Source: Nocardia jiangxiensis NBRC 101359 (lineage in GTDB: Bacteria; Actinomycetota; Actinomycetes; Mycobacteriales; Mycobacteriaceae). Taken from it: 64,000 nt of DNA. Under the pieces are notes generated by a model. The model made no database searches, had not been told where the DNA came from, and worked only from the letters and a program-made list of their open reading frames with translations. Position numbers and translations under genes: made by a program. Shown in pieces: positions 51,796-61,587 of the stretch. How positions within the stretch are numbered: position 1 is the first letter of the stretch; the number at the start of each line of letters is the position of its first letter. The stretch spans positions 87,400 to 151,399 of the forward strand of contig NZ_BAGB01000025.1 of NCBI RefSeq assembly GCF_000308615.1, written 5' to 3'.

Positions 51796-54700
51796 TCATG
51801 TGACGCACACCTTCTCGTCATCACCGGCGGAATCGTCGGAGGTCGACGGCGCGGGTTCGCCGGATCTGCGCCGCCCCCGCACGACCGGCCACCAGTTCCG
51901 CGAGCCCAGCAGTGCCGCGATCGCCGGGACCACGATGGTCCGCACCACCATCGTGTCGATGATCAGACCGATGCCGATGGTGAACCCGACCTGCGCGGTG
52001 TTGCCGACCGCGGCCGCAGTGAGCGCCAGCATGGTGATCGCGAAAACCGCACCGGCAGTGGTGATCACACCACCGGTCGAGGTCACCGCCTGGATTATGG
52101 ACGATCGGGGTGAACCGCGCAGACCGGTGCTCGATTGCAGCATCCGGTCCCGCACCCGCGAGGTCAGCAGGACGTTGTAGTCGGCGGCCACCGCCACCAG
52201 GATGATGAACGCCAGTGACGGCACGGCCCAGTGCAGCGGCCGGTGCAGCAGGTGCTGCCAGATCCCGACGCTCAGTCCCAGTGCCGCGCCGAACGACAGG
52301 ATCGCCGAGCCCACCACGTAGAGCGGCACCACCAGGCTGCGCATCAGTGCCGCGATGACCAGGAGGGCGAGCAGGCTCGCGAGGACGACGATGGTCGCGA
52401 AATCGCGCAGCGCCATCGATCGCAGGTCCCGGTAGGTGGGTGTGAGGCCGGTGGTCTCGACCGCCGCATCGCGCAGATCCGTTCCGCGCACCGCCTGCTT
52501 CGCGATGTCCAGGATCGTGCCCGTGCGATCCATCGCCTGCGTGCTGAACGGATCACCCGAATCGGTGACGATCATGCGGGCCATCCGGCCGTCCGGCGAG
52601 ATGAACAGTCCCATGGCCGTCTGCAGATCGGGCCGGGACATGGCCCACTGCGGAATGTAGAAGCCTCCGGTGTTGTCGGCCTTGGTGTTCCTGCGCAGCT
52701 CGCTCAGATAGTCCGAGGCGGACTTCAGGCCGGTCTGCAGCCGGGTCAGCTGCGAGGTCATCAGGTTGACGCCGTCGTCGACCCGGGTGGAACCGTCCGC
52801 GAGCCGAGCGCTGCCCGCCACGAGTTGGTCGGTGCCCGCGTCGAGTTGGTGCAGACCGGTGTCGAGGCGGCGCTGACCGTCCAGCAGCGCGCCCGCGCCG
52901 TCGCCGGCTCGCGTCAGTCCGTCGTCCAGTTGTGCCAGGCCGTCGGCCAGGCGGCGGTTGCCGTCCGCCACCTGTTGAACACCGTTCTGCAGTCGCTGGG
53001 CGTTGGTCAGCGCCTGCCCGGCCGGGGTCGAATCGAGAAATGCCAGTAGCGATTTCGACGCCGCGCACATCGGCTGCGCGTCGCAGTTCGGCGTCGTGGC
53101 CGTTTGCTGCCGGAGTGCGGCGAGATTGCTCTGCGGGGTGTTCAGGAAGGCCAGGGCCTGCCCGACACCGTCCGCCAGCTGGCGTGAGCCCTGGGTCAGC
53201 TGATTCGCGCCGTCCCGCAGTTGCTTCGTGCCCGAACGTGCTGCGATCAGGCCGTTGTCGAGTTGCACGTCGCCGTTCACCAGTTGCCCGGAACCGGCGA
53301 CGGCCTGCTTCATTCCCGCGCTGAGTTGCTGTGAGCCCTGGTGCAGTGCCGCGGCGCCGTCGGCCAGTTGGCCGGTGCCGTCGGTCAACTGATGGATCTG
53401 CGGCTGTGCGGCGGCGAGCTGGACCACACCGCCGGACAACCCGTCGGCCACGACTCCGGCCTGATAGCCGAGCGAACTCTCCGGGATCGTTTCACCGAGC
53501 GGTCGGCTGATCGACTGCACCGAGATCACCCCGGGCACCTTCGCCACGGCGGCGGACACCGATTCCAGCGCGGCGAAGTCCTTGGTGTTGCGCAGGTCGT
53601 GATCGGCTGTGACCGTGACGTATTCGGGCAGCAGGATATTGCCGTGGTAGTGCTCGGCGACGATGTCGTAGCCCCGGTTGCTGTCGGTGGTGGAGCGCTG
53701 GGCCTGCCGCTCGTCGTAGCTCAGATGGATGGTCGGGATGACCGCGGCCAGCAGGATGAGCCCCCCGAGCGAGAACGCCAGTGCGCGACCGGGCTGCCGC
53801 ACCGTCCGCACCGCGATCCAGCGCCAGTACCGCGATCTGCCGGACTGTCTGCGCGGTTCGAGCATGCCGAGCCGGATCGCCAGGGCGATCATCGCCGGGG
53901 TCAGCGTGAGGGCTGCCAGGAGTGTGACGAAAACGCCGATCGCACAAGGCAGACCGACGGTGCGGAACAGGCCGATCCGGGTCACCGACATGCCCGCGCA
54001 GGTGAGCGTCACGACCAGGCCGGATGCCAGGATCACCGCGGCGATCCGCGGGAAACTCGTCGTCATCGCGTCGGTCGGGGAGGCACCGGCCCGGCGGGCC
54101 TCGTGGTAACGGCTGATCAGGAAGATCGCATAGTCGGTGCCCGCGCCCAGGACGATCGCCGACAGCAGTGAGACCGAGAAGATCGACAGCGGCATCCCGT
54201 GCATGCCGAGGAAGGCCGCCGTTCCGTTCGAAACCGCAAGGGCCAGACCGATTGTGGCCAGCGGTATCGCGACCGCCGCCGGTGATCGGTAGACGGCGAA
54301 CAGCACCAGCATGATGCACAGCACGGTGAGCGCGGTGACGAACGGGAGCGAGGATTCGATGCCGGAGAACTCGTCCGAGATCGTGGCGGCGGGGCCGGTG
54401 GTCAGGACCGTCAGGTTCGGTGGGCGGGCGAGGCCGTCGATCGTGGCGCGGATGGAGTTCACCGAGGCGATGGACGCGGAAGTGCCGGAGTCGCCGACCA
54501 ACCGGACGAGTGCGTAGGTCGTGGTCTTGTCCGCGCTGAGCGCTGCCGGTGCGGTCGTCGGGTTGCCCCACAGGTCCTGCAGGGACTGGACGTGCGCGGT
54601 ATCGTGCCGCAGGGCGGCGACGAGTTTCCGGTAATAAGCGCGATCGCTATCGTTCAGCCCCCCTTCGCGATTCAATACGACATACGCGGAACCGGACGAA

Positions 54701-54918
54701 GTGGACTCGTGGAAAGTGATTCCCATGTTCTGCAGCGCGCGTACCGCAGGTGCATCTCTGGGGATGAAATCCGCCGAATGGTTCGAGGCCACCGAGCTGA
54801 TCTGCGGGACAGCGATATTCAATATGCCCGCGAGTACGATCCAGACACCGATCACGAACAGCGGACGTTTGCGAGCTACCCGGCCGAAACTCGCGATCAG
54901 GTCGAATGGGATTTTCAT
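51796..54918 (-). CDS. MmpL-type RND lipid/polyketide exporter
   Basis: 1,040 residues in two RND halves: TM1 near 20, five-to-six helix bundles about 185-365 and 855-1010, each with the MMPL pattern (ATISDEFSGIESSLPF, LGAGTDYAIFLISRYHEARRAG; VAVAADYNVLLTSRVRDRM). Between them is a long extracytoplasmic stretch (about 490-800) of QLxDG-type heptad repeats. Asp-Tyr pairs in TM4 and TM10 are the proton relay. MmpL proteins export the lipids made by neighbouring PKSs, so it probably exports this locus's product. ATG 54918 is chosen; in-frame extension to 55035 is not family-like. Confidence 0.92.
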   Translation of the reverse strand: MKIPFDLIASFGRVARKRPLFVIGVWIVLAGILNIAVPQISSVASNHSADFIPRDAPAVRALQNMGITFHESTSSGSAYVVLNREGGLNDSDRAYYRKLVAALRHDTAHVQSLQDLWGNPTTAPAALSADKTTTYALVRLVGDSGTSASIASVNSIRATIDGLARPPNLTVLTTGPAATISDEFSGIESSLPFVTALTVLCIMLVLFAVYRSPAAVAIPLATIGLALAVSNGTAAFLGMHGMPLSIFSVSLLSAIVLGAGTDYAIFLISRYHEARRAGASPTDAMTTSFPRIAAVILASGLVVTLTCAGMSVTRIGLFRTVGLPCAIGVFVTLLAALTLTPAMIALAIRLGMLEPRRQSGRSRYWRWIAVRTVRQPGRALAFSLGGLILLAAVIPTIHLSYDERQAQRSTTDSNRGYDIVAEHYHGNILLPEYVTVTADHDLRNTKDFAALESVSAAVAKVPGVISVQSISRPLGETIPESSLGYQAGVVADGLSGGVVQLAAAQPQIHQLTDGTGQLADGAAALHQGSQQLSAGMKQAVAGSGQLVNGDVQLDNGLIAARSGTKQLRDGANQLTQGSRQLADGVGQALAFLNTPQSNLAALRQQTATTPNCDAQPMCAASKSLLAFLDSTPAGQALTNAQRLQNGVQQVADGNRRLADGLAQLDDGLTRAGDGAGALLDGQRRLDTGLHQLDAGTDQLVAGSARLADGSTRVDDGVNLMTSQLTRLQTGLKSASDYLSELRRNTKADNTGGFYIPQWAMSRPDLQTAMGLFISPDGRMARMIVTDSGDPFSTQAMDRTGTILDIAKQAVRGTDLRDAAVETTGLTPTYRDLRSMALRDFATIVVLASLLALLVIAALMRSLVVPLYVVGSAILSFGAALGLSVGIWQHLLHRPLHWAVPSLAFIILVAVAADYNVLLTSRVRDRMLQSSTGLRGSPRSSIIQAVTSTGGVITTAGAVFAITMLALTAAAVGNTAQVGFTIGIGLIIDTMVVRTIVVPAIAALLGSRNWWPVVRGRRRSGEPAPSTSDDSAGDDEKVCVT

Positions 54919-55173
54919 GCGATTCCCGCCAATGGGAATATCGACAGCCCCGAAGCGTCGTCGACCGGGGTACGATCGCCTGTTACTGACGCTGTCAACT
55001 GCACGTATGTCCAAGTGAGACAGCAATCTTGGCACAGCATGGAGCCCACCCTACGTGAGGGCGTTCGCGGATGTCGCCGCCTCAACAAATTCGGTGGAAT
55101 GCCTGGACAACACAGGGCAATCCATCCGATACTTCTGCGGTCATCAGTTTCCAGACCACTCTAAGTGAGGGCC
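54919..55173. promoter_or_regulatory. Divergent promoter region, MmpL / PKS
   Basis: 255 bp hold both promoters. A near-exact 16-bp direct repeat occurs at 55047-55062 (CACCCTACGTGAGGGC) and 55157-55172 (CACTCTAAGTGAGGGC), the second containing the PKS ribosome site GTGAGG. Confidence 0.6.
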
Positions 55174-58100
55174 ATGGTTGCCATCGCCATAATCGGAATC
55201 GGGTGCCGGTATCCCGGGGGCATAGTGGATTCGTCCAGTTTCTGGGATTTCCTGGTACGCAAGGGAGACGCGGTCACCGAGATCCCGGACTGGAGATGGG
55301 ATGTCGACCGTTACTACGACCCCGACCCGGAGGCTCCGGGCCGGATGTACACCAGGCACGCATCATTCGTCGATGAACCATTCGCGCGATTCGACTCGGA
55401 CTTCTTCGGTATCTCCCGGCGGGAGGCGGCGACCCTCGATCCGCAGCAGCGGCGGTTGTTGCAGGTGTCCTGGGAGGCGCTCGACGACGCGGGAGTCGCC
55501 GGGCATGTCAGCGGCGGCTCGGTCGGGACGTTCATCGGCGGCTTCACCAACGACAACGCGGTGGGCAAGGCCGGGTCGCACGCGCTGGATCGGATCGACA
55601 ACTTCGCGGCCACCAGTTCGTCGCAGACGTTGCTGTCCAACCGGATCGCGTACACCTTCGACCTGCACGGGCCCAGCCTGACCGTTGATACCGCGTGTTC
55701 CTCCTCGCTCGTGGCCACCCATCTCGGCGTGCGCGCGATCGCCGACGGGGAGTGCGATATCGCACTGGTCGGTGGCTCGAACGTGATCTTCCAGCCCGAG
55801 ACGTTCATCACGATGTGCAAGGGCCGGTTCCTGTCCGTGGACGGTCGATGCAAGTCGTTCGACGCCTCCGCCGACGGTTACGGCCGCGGTGAGGGCGTCG
55901 GCGTCGTCGTGCTCAAGAACCTGGAAAACGCTGTGTGCGACCGGGATCGGATCTACGCGGTGATCCGCGGCAGCGGGGTGAACCAGGACGGTCGCACCCT
56001 CGCGCTGCCGGTCCCCAATCCGGATTCGCAGTACGCGCTGGCCCGCAAGGTGGCCGCGGAGGCCGAGATCGACCCTGCCCTGGTCGGTTACGTCGAGGCG
56101 CACGGCACCGGCACCGGCGTGGGCGACCCGCTCGAAGCCTCCGCGCTCGGCCGCGCCTACGGGATGGCCGAGGGTCGCACTCGTCCGCTGCGAATGGGTT
56201 CGGTGAAGAACAATTTCGGCCACACCGAGGCCGCGGCCGGGGTGGCCGGACTGATCAAGGCCGCGCTGACGGTGCGCGAAGGTCGCGTCGCGCCGCAGGC
56301 GTATCTGGAGAACCCCAACCCCGAGATCGCGTTCGAGGACCTGCGCCTGACCGTGCCGCTCGAGGTCGAGGATCTCGACGGAATTCACGCCGGTGTCAAC
56401 AGTTTCGGATACGGCGGCACCAACGCGCACGTGCTCGTCGAGCGCGCTCCCGAACCGGTGCACGGCGACGAGGCCCGGGATACGGTTCGGGTGTTCCCGG
56501 TCTCCGCCCGGAGCGAGGAATCGCTGCGACGGCTCGCGCGGGGGTACGGCGATCTGCTCAGGTCGCCCTCCGGCGCCGCCGAACCCGCCTCTCCGACAGC
56601 CGATTCGCCGACCATCGATGCCGCCAGCGGCGGCGGCGTCGTCGACGTGCCGCGGGTCAAGGCCGCGGTGGTGCAGCGTCGCGCGCATCACCACCTCCGG
56701 CGGGGATTCGTCTACCGCGATGCCGAAGACCTTGTGGCGCAGCTGGATTCGTTCGCGTCCGGGGAAGGCAAGATCGGCGACCGAGTCCTGGTCGAAGGTT
56801 TGCGCACCCCGGTGTTCGTCTTCAGCGGCATGGGTCCGCAGTGGTGGGCGATGGGCCGCACGCTGCTCGTCGAGTCCGGCCGGTTCCGGGATACCGCCCA
56901 GGCGATCGATGCCGAGTTCCGGAAGATCGCCGGCTGGTCGATCCTGGACGAGATGCTCGCCGACGAGGACGACTCCCGCATCGCGCGCACCGATATCGCA
57001 CAGCCCGCCAACTTCCTGATCCAGGTGGCGCTGGTGGATCACCTGGCGCAGTGGGGAGTTCACCCGGCGGCGGTCGTCGGGCACAGTGTCGGTGAGGTGT
57101 CCGCGGCCTACGTCAGCGGCGTGCTGTCGCTGACCGACGCGTTGACCGTCGCCTACCACCGGTCCCGCCTGCAGGCGCAGACCGCCGGAAGCGGCGGCAT
57201 GCTCGCGGTGGGATTGGGTCCGGACGAGGCGCGTCAGCGTTTCGAGCGATTCGGTGACGCGGTGTCCATCGCCGCGGTCAACGGCGCCACCGCGGTGACG
57301 CTCGCCGGACTCGAGGGGCCGCTCGAGGAGTTGCGTGAGGAGCTCACCGGCGAGGGCATGTTCGCGCGGCGGCTGCGCGTCGAGGTGCCGTATCACAGTC
57401 ATCTCATGGATCCGATCCTCGGCGAACTCGCCGAGGTGCTGTCGGGTCTGACCCCGCGCGAGCCCACCGTGCCGGTCTATTCGACGGTGACCGGTGGTCT
57501 GTTCGACGCCCGAGAATTCGCCGATCCCGGCTACTGGTGCCGCAACGTTCGCGACACCGTCCGGTTCGCCGACGCGATCGATGCGCTGATCGACGAGCGG
57601 TTCCGCGTCTTCCTCGAGGTGGGGCCGCACCCGGTTCTGGTCGGCAACATCCGCGAGGCGTTCGTGCGGCACAGCGTGAGCGGCGCCGGCATCGGCACCC
57701 TGCACCGCGACGAGGACGCGGAGTCGGCGGCGCTGGCCGCGCTCGCCGAGCTCTACCGGGTCGGTGCGGTCGACGGCCCCGGCGACGCCGCGATGTACCA
57801 GGACACGAAGATCGCGCACCTGGACCTGCCGCCGTATCCGTGGCTGGATCTCGAGGTGTGGGAGGAGAACATCCGCACAGTCCGTGCCCGGCACGGCGAT
57901 CCGAACCGGTACGCGCTGCTCGGCGATCGCACCGACTCGCTGGAATCGGAATGGGAGCTCACCCTGGCTCCGGCGAACCTGCCGTGGCTGCGTGATCACA
58001 ACGTCGGCGGTGCGGTGGTGCTGCCCGGCGCGGGATATATCGACGCGGCCCTGGCCGCGGCGCGTCAGCGCAGCAGCCACGACCAGTGCGGTGTGGACGC

Positions 58101-61100
58101 TCTCGCGTTCGTCGCGCCGCTGATCGTCTCCGAGCACGACGTGCCGGTGGTGCGCGTGGCCGTCGAGAGCGCCGCCAAACGCCTGTCGATCAAGGCGCGA
58201 TCGGGGCACGGGGATCTGTGGACCCAGCACGCCTTCGGTCGGCTCGTCGAGATGGAATCCGGCTCCTACCAGCTCGCCGTACCGGCCGAGGAGCCCGGCG
58301 ACATCGCGTTCGACCACGACGAGATCTACGCCGCGATGGATGCGCTCGGCCTGGCCTACGGGCCCGCGTTCCGGCGGATCCGGCGGGCCCGGGTCCGGGG
58401 TACGACCTGTGTCGCCGAGCTGGACACCCGCGGCCTCGTCGAGGGCGGTTCCGTACCCGACGCACCGCACGTCGTACACCCGGCACTGACCGATGCGGCG
58501 TTCCAGTGCGCGGCGGTGCTGCTCGCCGCGAGCAGTTCCGCGCAGAGCACCCGGGCCGTCGCACATGTTCCCGCCGCCGTGGACCGGGTGCGGTTGTTCG
58601 GGCCGATCCCCGACGAACTCCTCGCGGTCGTCTCGGTGGTGTCGACCGAGCCGCTGCGCGTGGACGCCTTCCTGACCGATCGGAACGGCGAGGTCGCGCT
58701 CGCGCTCTACGGCGCGGAATTCGCACCCATCGGCGTCGCGCCTGATCCGCTGGACGACCTCGAGCGCCTGTTCTACGAGCGGCGCTGGGAGGACCTGCCC
58801 GCACTGCCGCCGAACGATCAGAGCCGGGCGATCAACGTGGCGGTCACGATCGGCTCGCCCGCCGAGACCGTGCTGTCGGGGATGACCCAGGGGCCGATCG
58901 AACCGCTTCGGATCGCCTGGGACACCGATCCCGACGACACCGCTGCCGTGGACGCGGCGACCAAGCAGCTCACCGAGCCCCTGGCCCGCGACGGCTATCT
59001 GCGGATCGGTCTGGCCGCCGGGCCCGGATACGACGCCGCCGAACTCGCCTACCGCGTAGTGGCTTTCGCCCGCGTCGTCACCGCAGCCTCCGCCGAACGG
59101 CTCGACGGCGACCTGGCCGACTTCGACGTGCGGGTGGTCATCGTGACCACGAACGGCATGGTCGGGCCGGGCGATACCGAACTCGATCCGGCGCACGCCG
59201 CCCTTGTCGGGTTGCGCCGCACCCTCGCCAACGAACAGAACCCCGTCGGCTGGGCGGCGATCGACACCGACGGTTCGGTGAGCTCGGAATCCCTTGTCGC
59301 CGAACTGATTCGGGGCACGACCGCCGAGTCGGACGAGATCCGGTTGCGCGGCGAGGTCCGATCGGCCGAACGGGTGCAGCGCTCGGCCGCGGAATTCGTC
59401 GAGAAGTGGGACGTGCCGAACCAGCTGTCGAGCCTCGACGAGGCGTACGAGGTGGTGCTGCCGCGCACGCGGTTGCTCAAGGACCTCACCCTGCGCGCGT
59501 GCGACGGGGTGGCGCCGGGCCCGCGCGAGGTGGAGATCCGAGTCGAGACGATCGGCCTCAACTACAAGGACCCGCTCAAGGTGCTCGGCATCCTCACCGA
59601 GCGGCAGCTGTCCGGCACCTACTTCGGCACCGTCCCGGGTATGGAGGGGTACGGAGTCGTCACCCGGGTCGGGTCCGAGATCACCGATATCGAGCCCGGC
59701 GACGCGATGGCTGTGGCGACTCGCGGGCTGTTGCGCCGATACACCCTCGTGGATGTCGACGGCGGCGGCGCGTGGGTGCGCGCTCCGCGGGCGGTTCTCG
59801 GCGATCATCAGGAACTGGACCCGTTGGCCATCGGCTCGGGGCTGCCCTACATCACCGCGTACTACTCGCTGCGCACGCTCGCGGATCTCGGGCCCGGTGA
59901 CACCGTGCTGATCCACGGCGCGGCCGGTGGTATGGGGATGGCCGCCGTGCAGGTGGCCGCGAGCCTCGGCGCGACGGTGTTCGCGACGGCCGGTTCCGCG
60001 GAACGCCGTGCGGCAGCGAGGGATATCGGCGCGACCCATGTGCTGGATTCGCGTTCGTCGAGCTTCGTCGACGAGGTGCTCCGGCTCACCGACGGTCGCG
60101 GCGTGGACGTCGTCTACAACTCGATGCCGGGCGAGGTGATCAGTCAGGACTTCACGGTCGCCGCGGAATTCGGGCGGATCATCGAGATCGGCAAGGCCGA
60201 TGTCTACTTCGGCGGCACCGTGGACCTGCGGCCGTTCAACCGGAACCTGAGCTTCTATTCCATCGATATGGACCGGCTGCTCGCGCAGCGGCCCGAGCGT
60301 TTCCGGCAACTCATGCAGGAATCCGTCGTCGCACTGGCTCAGGGCAGCGTCAAACCGCTTCCGTACGTGCGGTTCCCGATCACGGAGCTGTCCACGGCCT
60401 TCGAGACGGTGCTGCGCGCGTCGCAGGTCGGGCGCGTCGTGGTCGACCTGCGCACCGACACTCCCGAGGTGTTGCCGCAGCGTCCGGCGGCGTTGTCGGT
60501 CCGGCCCGACGCGACCTACCTGATCACCGGTGGTTTCGGTGCGTTCGGTCTGGCGACCGCGCGTGCGCTGGTGCAGCGTGGGGCGACCCGGCTGGTACTG
60601 GTCGGTCGCCGCGGGGTCGGCAGCGACGACGTCCGTCGGCAGCTCGAGGTGCTGGCCGCGCGTGGTGTCGACGTGGTCTGCGAATCCGCCGATGTCAGTG
60701 ATCCGGCATCGGTGGGGCGGCTCCTGGACGCGACCGCGGATCCCGAACGCCCACTGCGGGGCGTGTTCCACACCGCCGGAGTGATCGCCGATGAACCGGT
60801 GGCCGATATCAGCGCCGCGACGATCGGTTCGGTGTTCGCGCCCAAGGTCGGCGGGGCGCGGGCGCTCGATGCCGCGACCCGTGAGCGTGGTCTCGACCTC
60901 GACGCGTTCGTGCTGTACTCCTCGATCAGCGCGATCACCGGGACCATTCCGCAGGCGTCCTATGTCGCGGCGAACACCACACTCGATGCGTTCGCCGCCG
61001 CGCGCCGCGCCTCGGGATTGGCTGCGACATCGGTGAACTGGGGCGCGATGTCCGGCGGCGGTATGGCCGAGGCATCCCTCGCGGTCACCAAATATCTCGA

Positions 61101-61587
61101 AATGCTCGGATTCAACCCGCTCGATCTGGACCGCGGCGCCGGTCTGATGTTCGATGCCGCCCGGTTCGGGCAGTCGAATCTCATGCTCGCCGATGTGGAC
61201 TGGGCGACATGGCGCGGCAGTAACCGGGTGGCCGCGAGCAGTGGCCGATTCGAGGAGGTCGTCGACGAGGTTCCGGAGTCGCAGCAGGCCGCGGCGGCTC
61301 GCCAGATGCTGCTGAATCTGCCGCCCGAGGAGCGGGCGCCCGCGGTCATCAAGGTGATCGTCGAGCAGTTGTCCGAGGTACTGGGCGTCGAGGCGGAGAG
61401 TATCGACACTCGCGGGCCGATCGCGGATCTCGGCATCGATTCGGTGATGGGTGTCGAGTTCGGCGCCCGGGTGCAGAAGCAACTCGACGTGCAGATGAGC
61501 GTCTTCCAGTTCACCGGGGATCTGACCATCGAGTCGATCGCCGCTCGCGTGGTGAAGCTACTGGAGCAGGAACAGGAGAAGGCGTGA
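55174..61587 (+). CDS. Type I polyketide synthase, KS-AT-DH-ER-KR-ACP
   Basis: 2,137 residues. KS about 1-420: Cys175 in VDTACSSSL, His in EAHGTGT and NNFGHTEAAAG. AT about 545-850: Ser638 in GHSVGE, His741 in VPYHSHLM, so neither HAFH (malonyl) nor YASH (methylmalonyl). DH about 905-1190: His942 in HNVGGAVVLP, Asp1107/Gln1111 in HPALTDAAFQ. A structural linker, then ER about 1435-1755 with IHGAAGGMG (1580-1588). KR about 1780-1965 with TGGFGAFG and Tyr1930 in SYVAAN. ACP near 2055-2130 with Ser2090 in LGIDSV. All reductive domains look active: one round gives a saturated two-carbon unit, as in Mas/Pks2-type synthases. ATG 55174 follows GTGAGGGCC; GTG 55165 is in frame. Its TGA overlaps the TE start. 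Confidence 0.95.
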   Translation: MVAIAIIGIGCRYPGGIVDSSSFWDFLVRKGDAVTEIPDWRWDVDRYYDPDPEAPGRMYTRHASFVDEPFARFDSDFFGISRREAATLDPQQRRLLQVSWEALDDAGVAGHVSGGSVGTFIGGFTNDNAVGKAGSHALDRIDNFAATSSSQTLLSNRIAYTFDLHGPSLTVDTACSSSLVATHLGVRAIADGECDIALVGGSNVIFQPETFITMCKGRFLSVDGRCKSFDASADGYGRGEGVGVVVLKNLENAVCDRDRIYAVIRGSGVNQDGRTLALPVPNPDSQYALARKVAAEAEIDPALVGYVEAHGTGTGVGDPLEASALGRAYGMAEGRTRPLRMGSVKNNFGHTEAAAGVAGLIKAALTVREGRVAPQAYLENPNPEIAFEDLRLTVPLEVEDLDGIHAGVNSFGYGGTNAHVLVERAPEPVHGDEARDTVRVFPVSARSEESLRRLARGYGDLLRSPSGAAEPASPTADSPTIDAASGGGVVDVPRVKAAVVQRRAHHHLRRGFVYRDAEDLVAQLDSFASGEGKIGDRVLVEGLRTPVFVFSGMGPQWWAMGRTLLVESGRFRDTAQAIDAEFRKIAGWSILDEMLADEDDSRIARTDIAQPANFLIQVALVDHLAQWGVHPAAVVGHSVGEVSAAYVSGVLSLTDALTVAYHRSRLQAQTAGSGGMLAVGLGPDEARQRFERFGDAVSIAAVNGATAVTLAGLEGPLEELREELTGEGMFARRLRVEVPYHSHLMDPILGELAEVLSGLTPREPTVPVYSTVTGGLFDAREFADPGYWCRNVRDTVRFADAIDALIDERFRVFLEVGPHPVLVGNIREAFVRHSVSGAGIGTLHRDEDAESAALAALAELYRVGAVDGPGDAAMYQDTKIAHLDLPPYPWLDLEVWEENIRTVRARHGDPNRYALLGDRTDSLESEWELTLAPANLPWLRDHNVGGAVVLPGAGYIDAALAAARQRSSHDQCGVDALAFVAPLIVSEHDVPVVRVAVESAAKRLSIKARSGHGDLWTQHAFGRLVEMESGSYQLAVPAEEPGDIAFDHDEIYAAMDALGLAYGPAFRRIRRARVRGTTCVAELDTRGLVEGGSVPDAPHVVHPALTDAAFQCAAVLLAASSSAQSTRAVAHVPAAVDRVRLFGPIPDELLAVVSVVSTEPLRVDAFLTDRNGEVALALYGAEFAPIGVAPDPLDDLERLFYERRWEDLPALPPNDQSRAINVAVTIGSPAETVLSGMTQGPIEPLRIAWDTDPDDTAAVDAATKQLTEPLARDGYLRIGLAAGPGYDAAELAYRVVAFARVVTAASAERLDGDLADFDVRVVIVTTNGMVGPGDTELDPAHAALVGLRRTLANEQNPVGWAAIDTDGSVSSESLVAELIRGTTAESDEIRLRGEVRSAERVQRSAAEFVEKWDVPNQLSSLDEAYEVVLPRTRLLKDLTLRACDGVAPGPREVEIRVETIGLNYKDPLKVLGILTERQLSGTYFGTVPGMEGYGVVTRVGSEITDIEPGDAMAVATRGLLRRYTLVDVDGGGAWVRAPRAVLGDHQELDPLAIGSGLPYITAYYSLRTLADLGPGDTVLIHGAAGGMGMAAVQVAASLGATVFATAGSAERRAAARDIGATHVLDSRSSSFVDEVLRLTDGRGVDVVYNSMPGEVISQDFTVAAEFGRIIEIGKADVYFGGTVDLRPFNRNLSFYSIDMDRLLAQRPERFRQLMQESVVALAQGSVKPLPYVRFPITELSTAFETVLRASQVGRVVVDLRTDTPEVLPQRPAALSVRPDATYLITGGFGAFGLATARALVQRGATRLVLVGRRGVGSDDVRRQLEVLAARGVDVVCESADVSDPASVGRLLDATADPERPLRGVFHTAGVIADEPVADISAATIGSVFAPKVGGARALDAATRERGLDLDAFVLYSSISAITGTIPQASYVAANTTLDAFAAARRASGLAATSVNWGAMSGGGMAEASLAVTKYLEMLGFNPLDLDRGAGLMFDAARFGQSNLMLADVDWATWRGSNRVAASSGRFEEVVDEVPESQQAAAARQMLLNLPPEERAPAVIKVIVEQLSEVLGVEAESIDTRGPIADLGIDSVMGVEFGARVQKQLDVQMSVFQFTGDLTIESIAARVVKLLEQEQEKA

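Noticed and set aside
52500..53500. Repetitive stretch in the MmpL gene as a DNA tandem repeat
   Set aside because: It is a protein-level heptad repeat (QLxDG) with diverged codons, not a nucleotide repeat array.
55363..61482. 2,039-codon reading frame on the minus strand
   Set aside because: Antisense to the first PKS; sequence rich in His/Arg/Gly without motifs, produced by GC-rich third positions.
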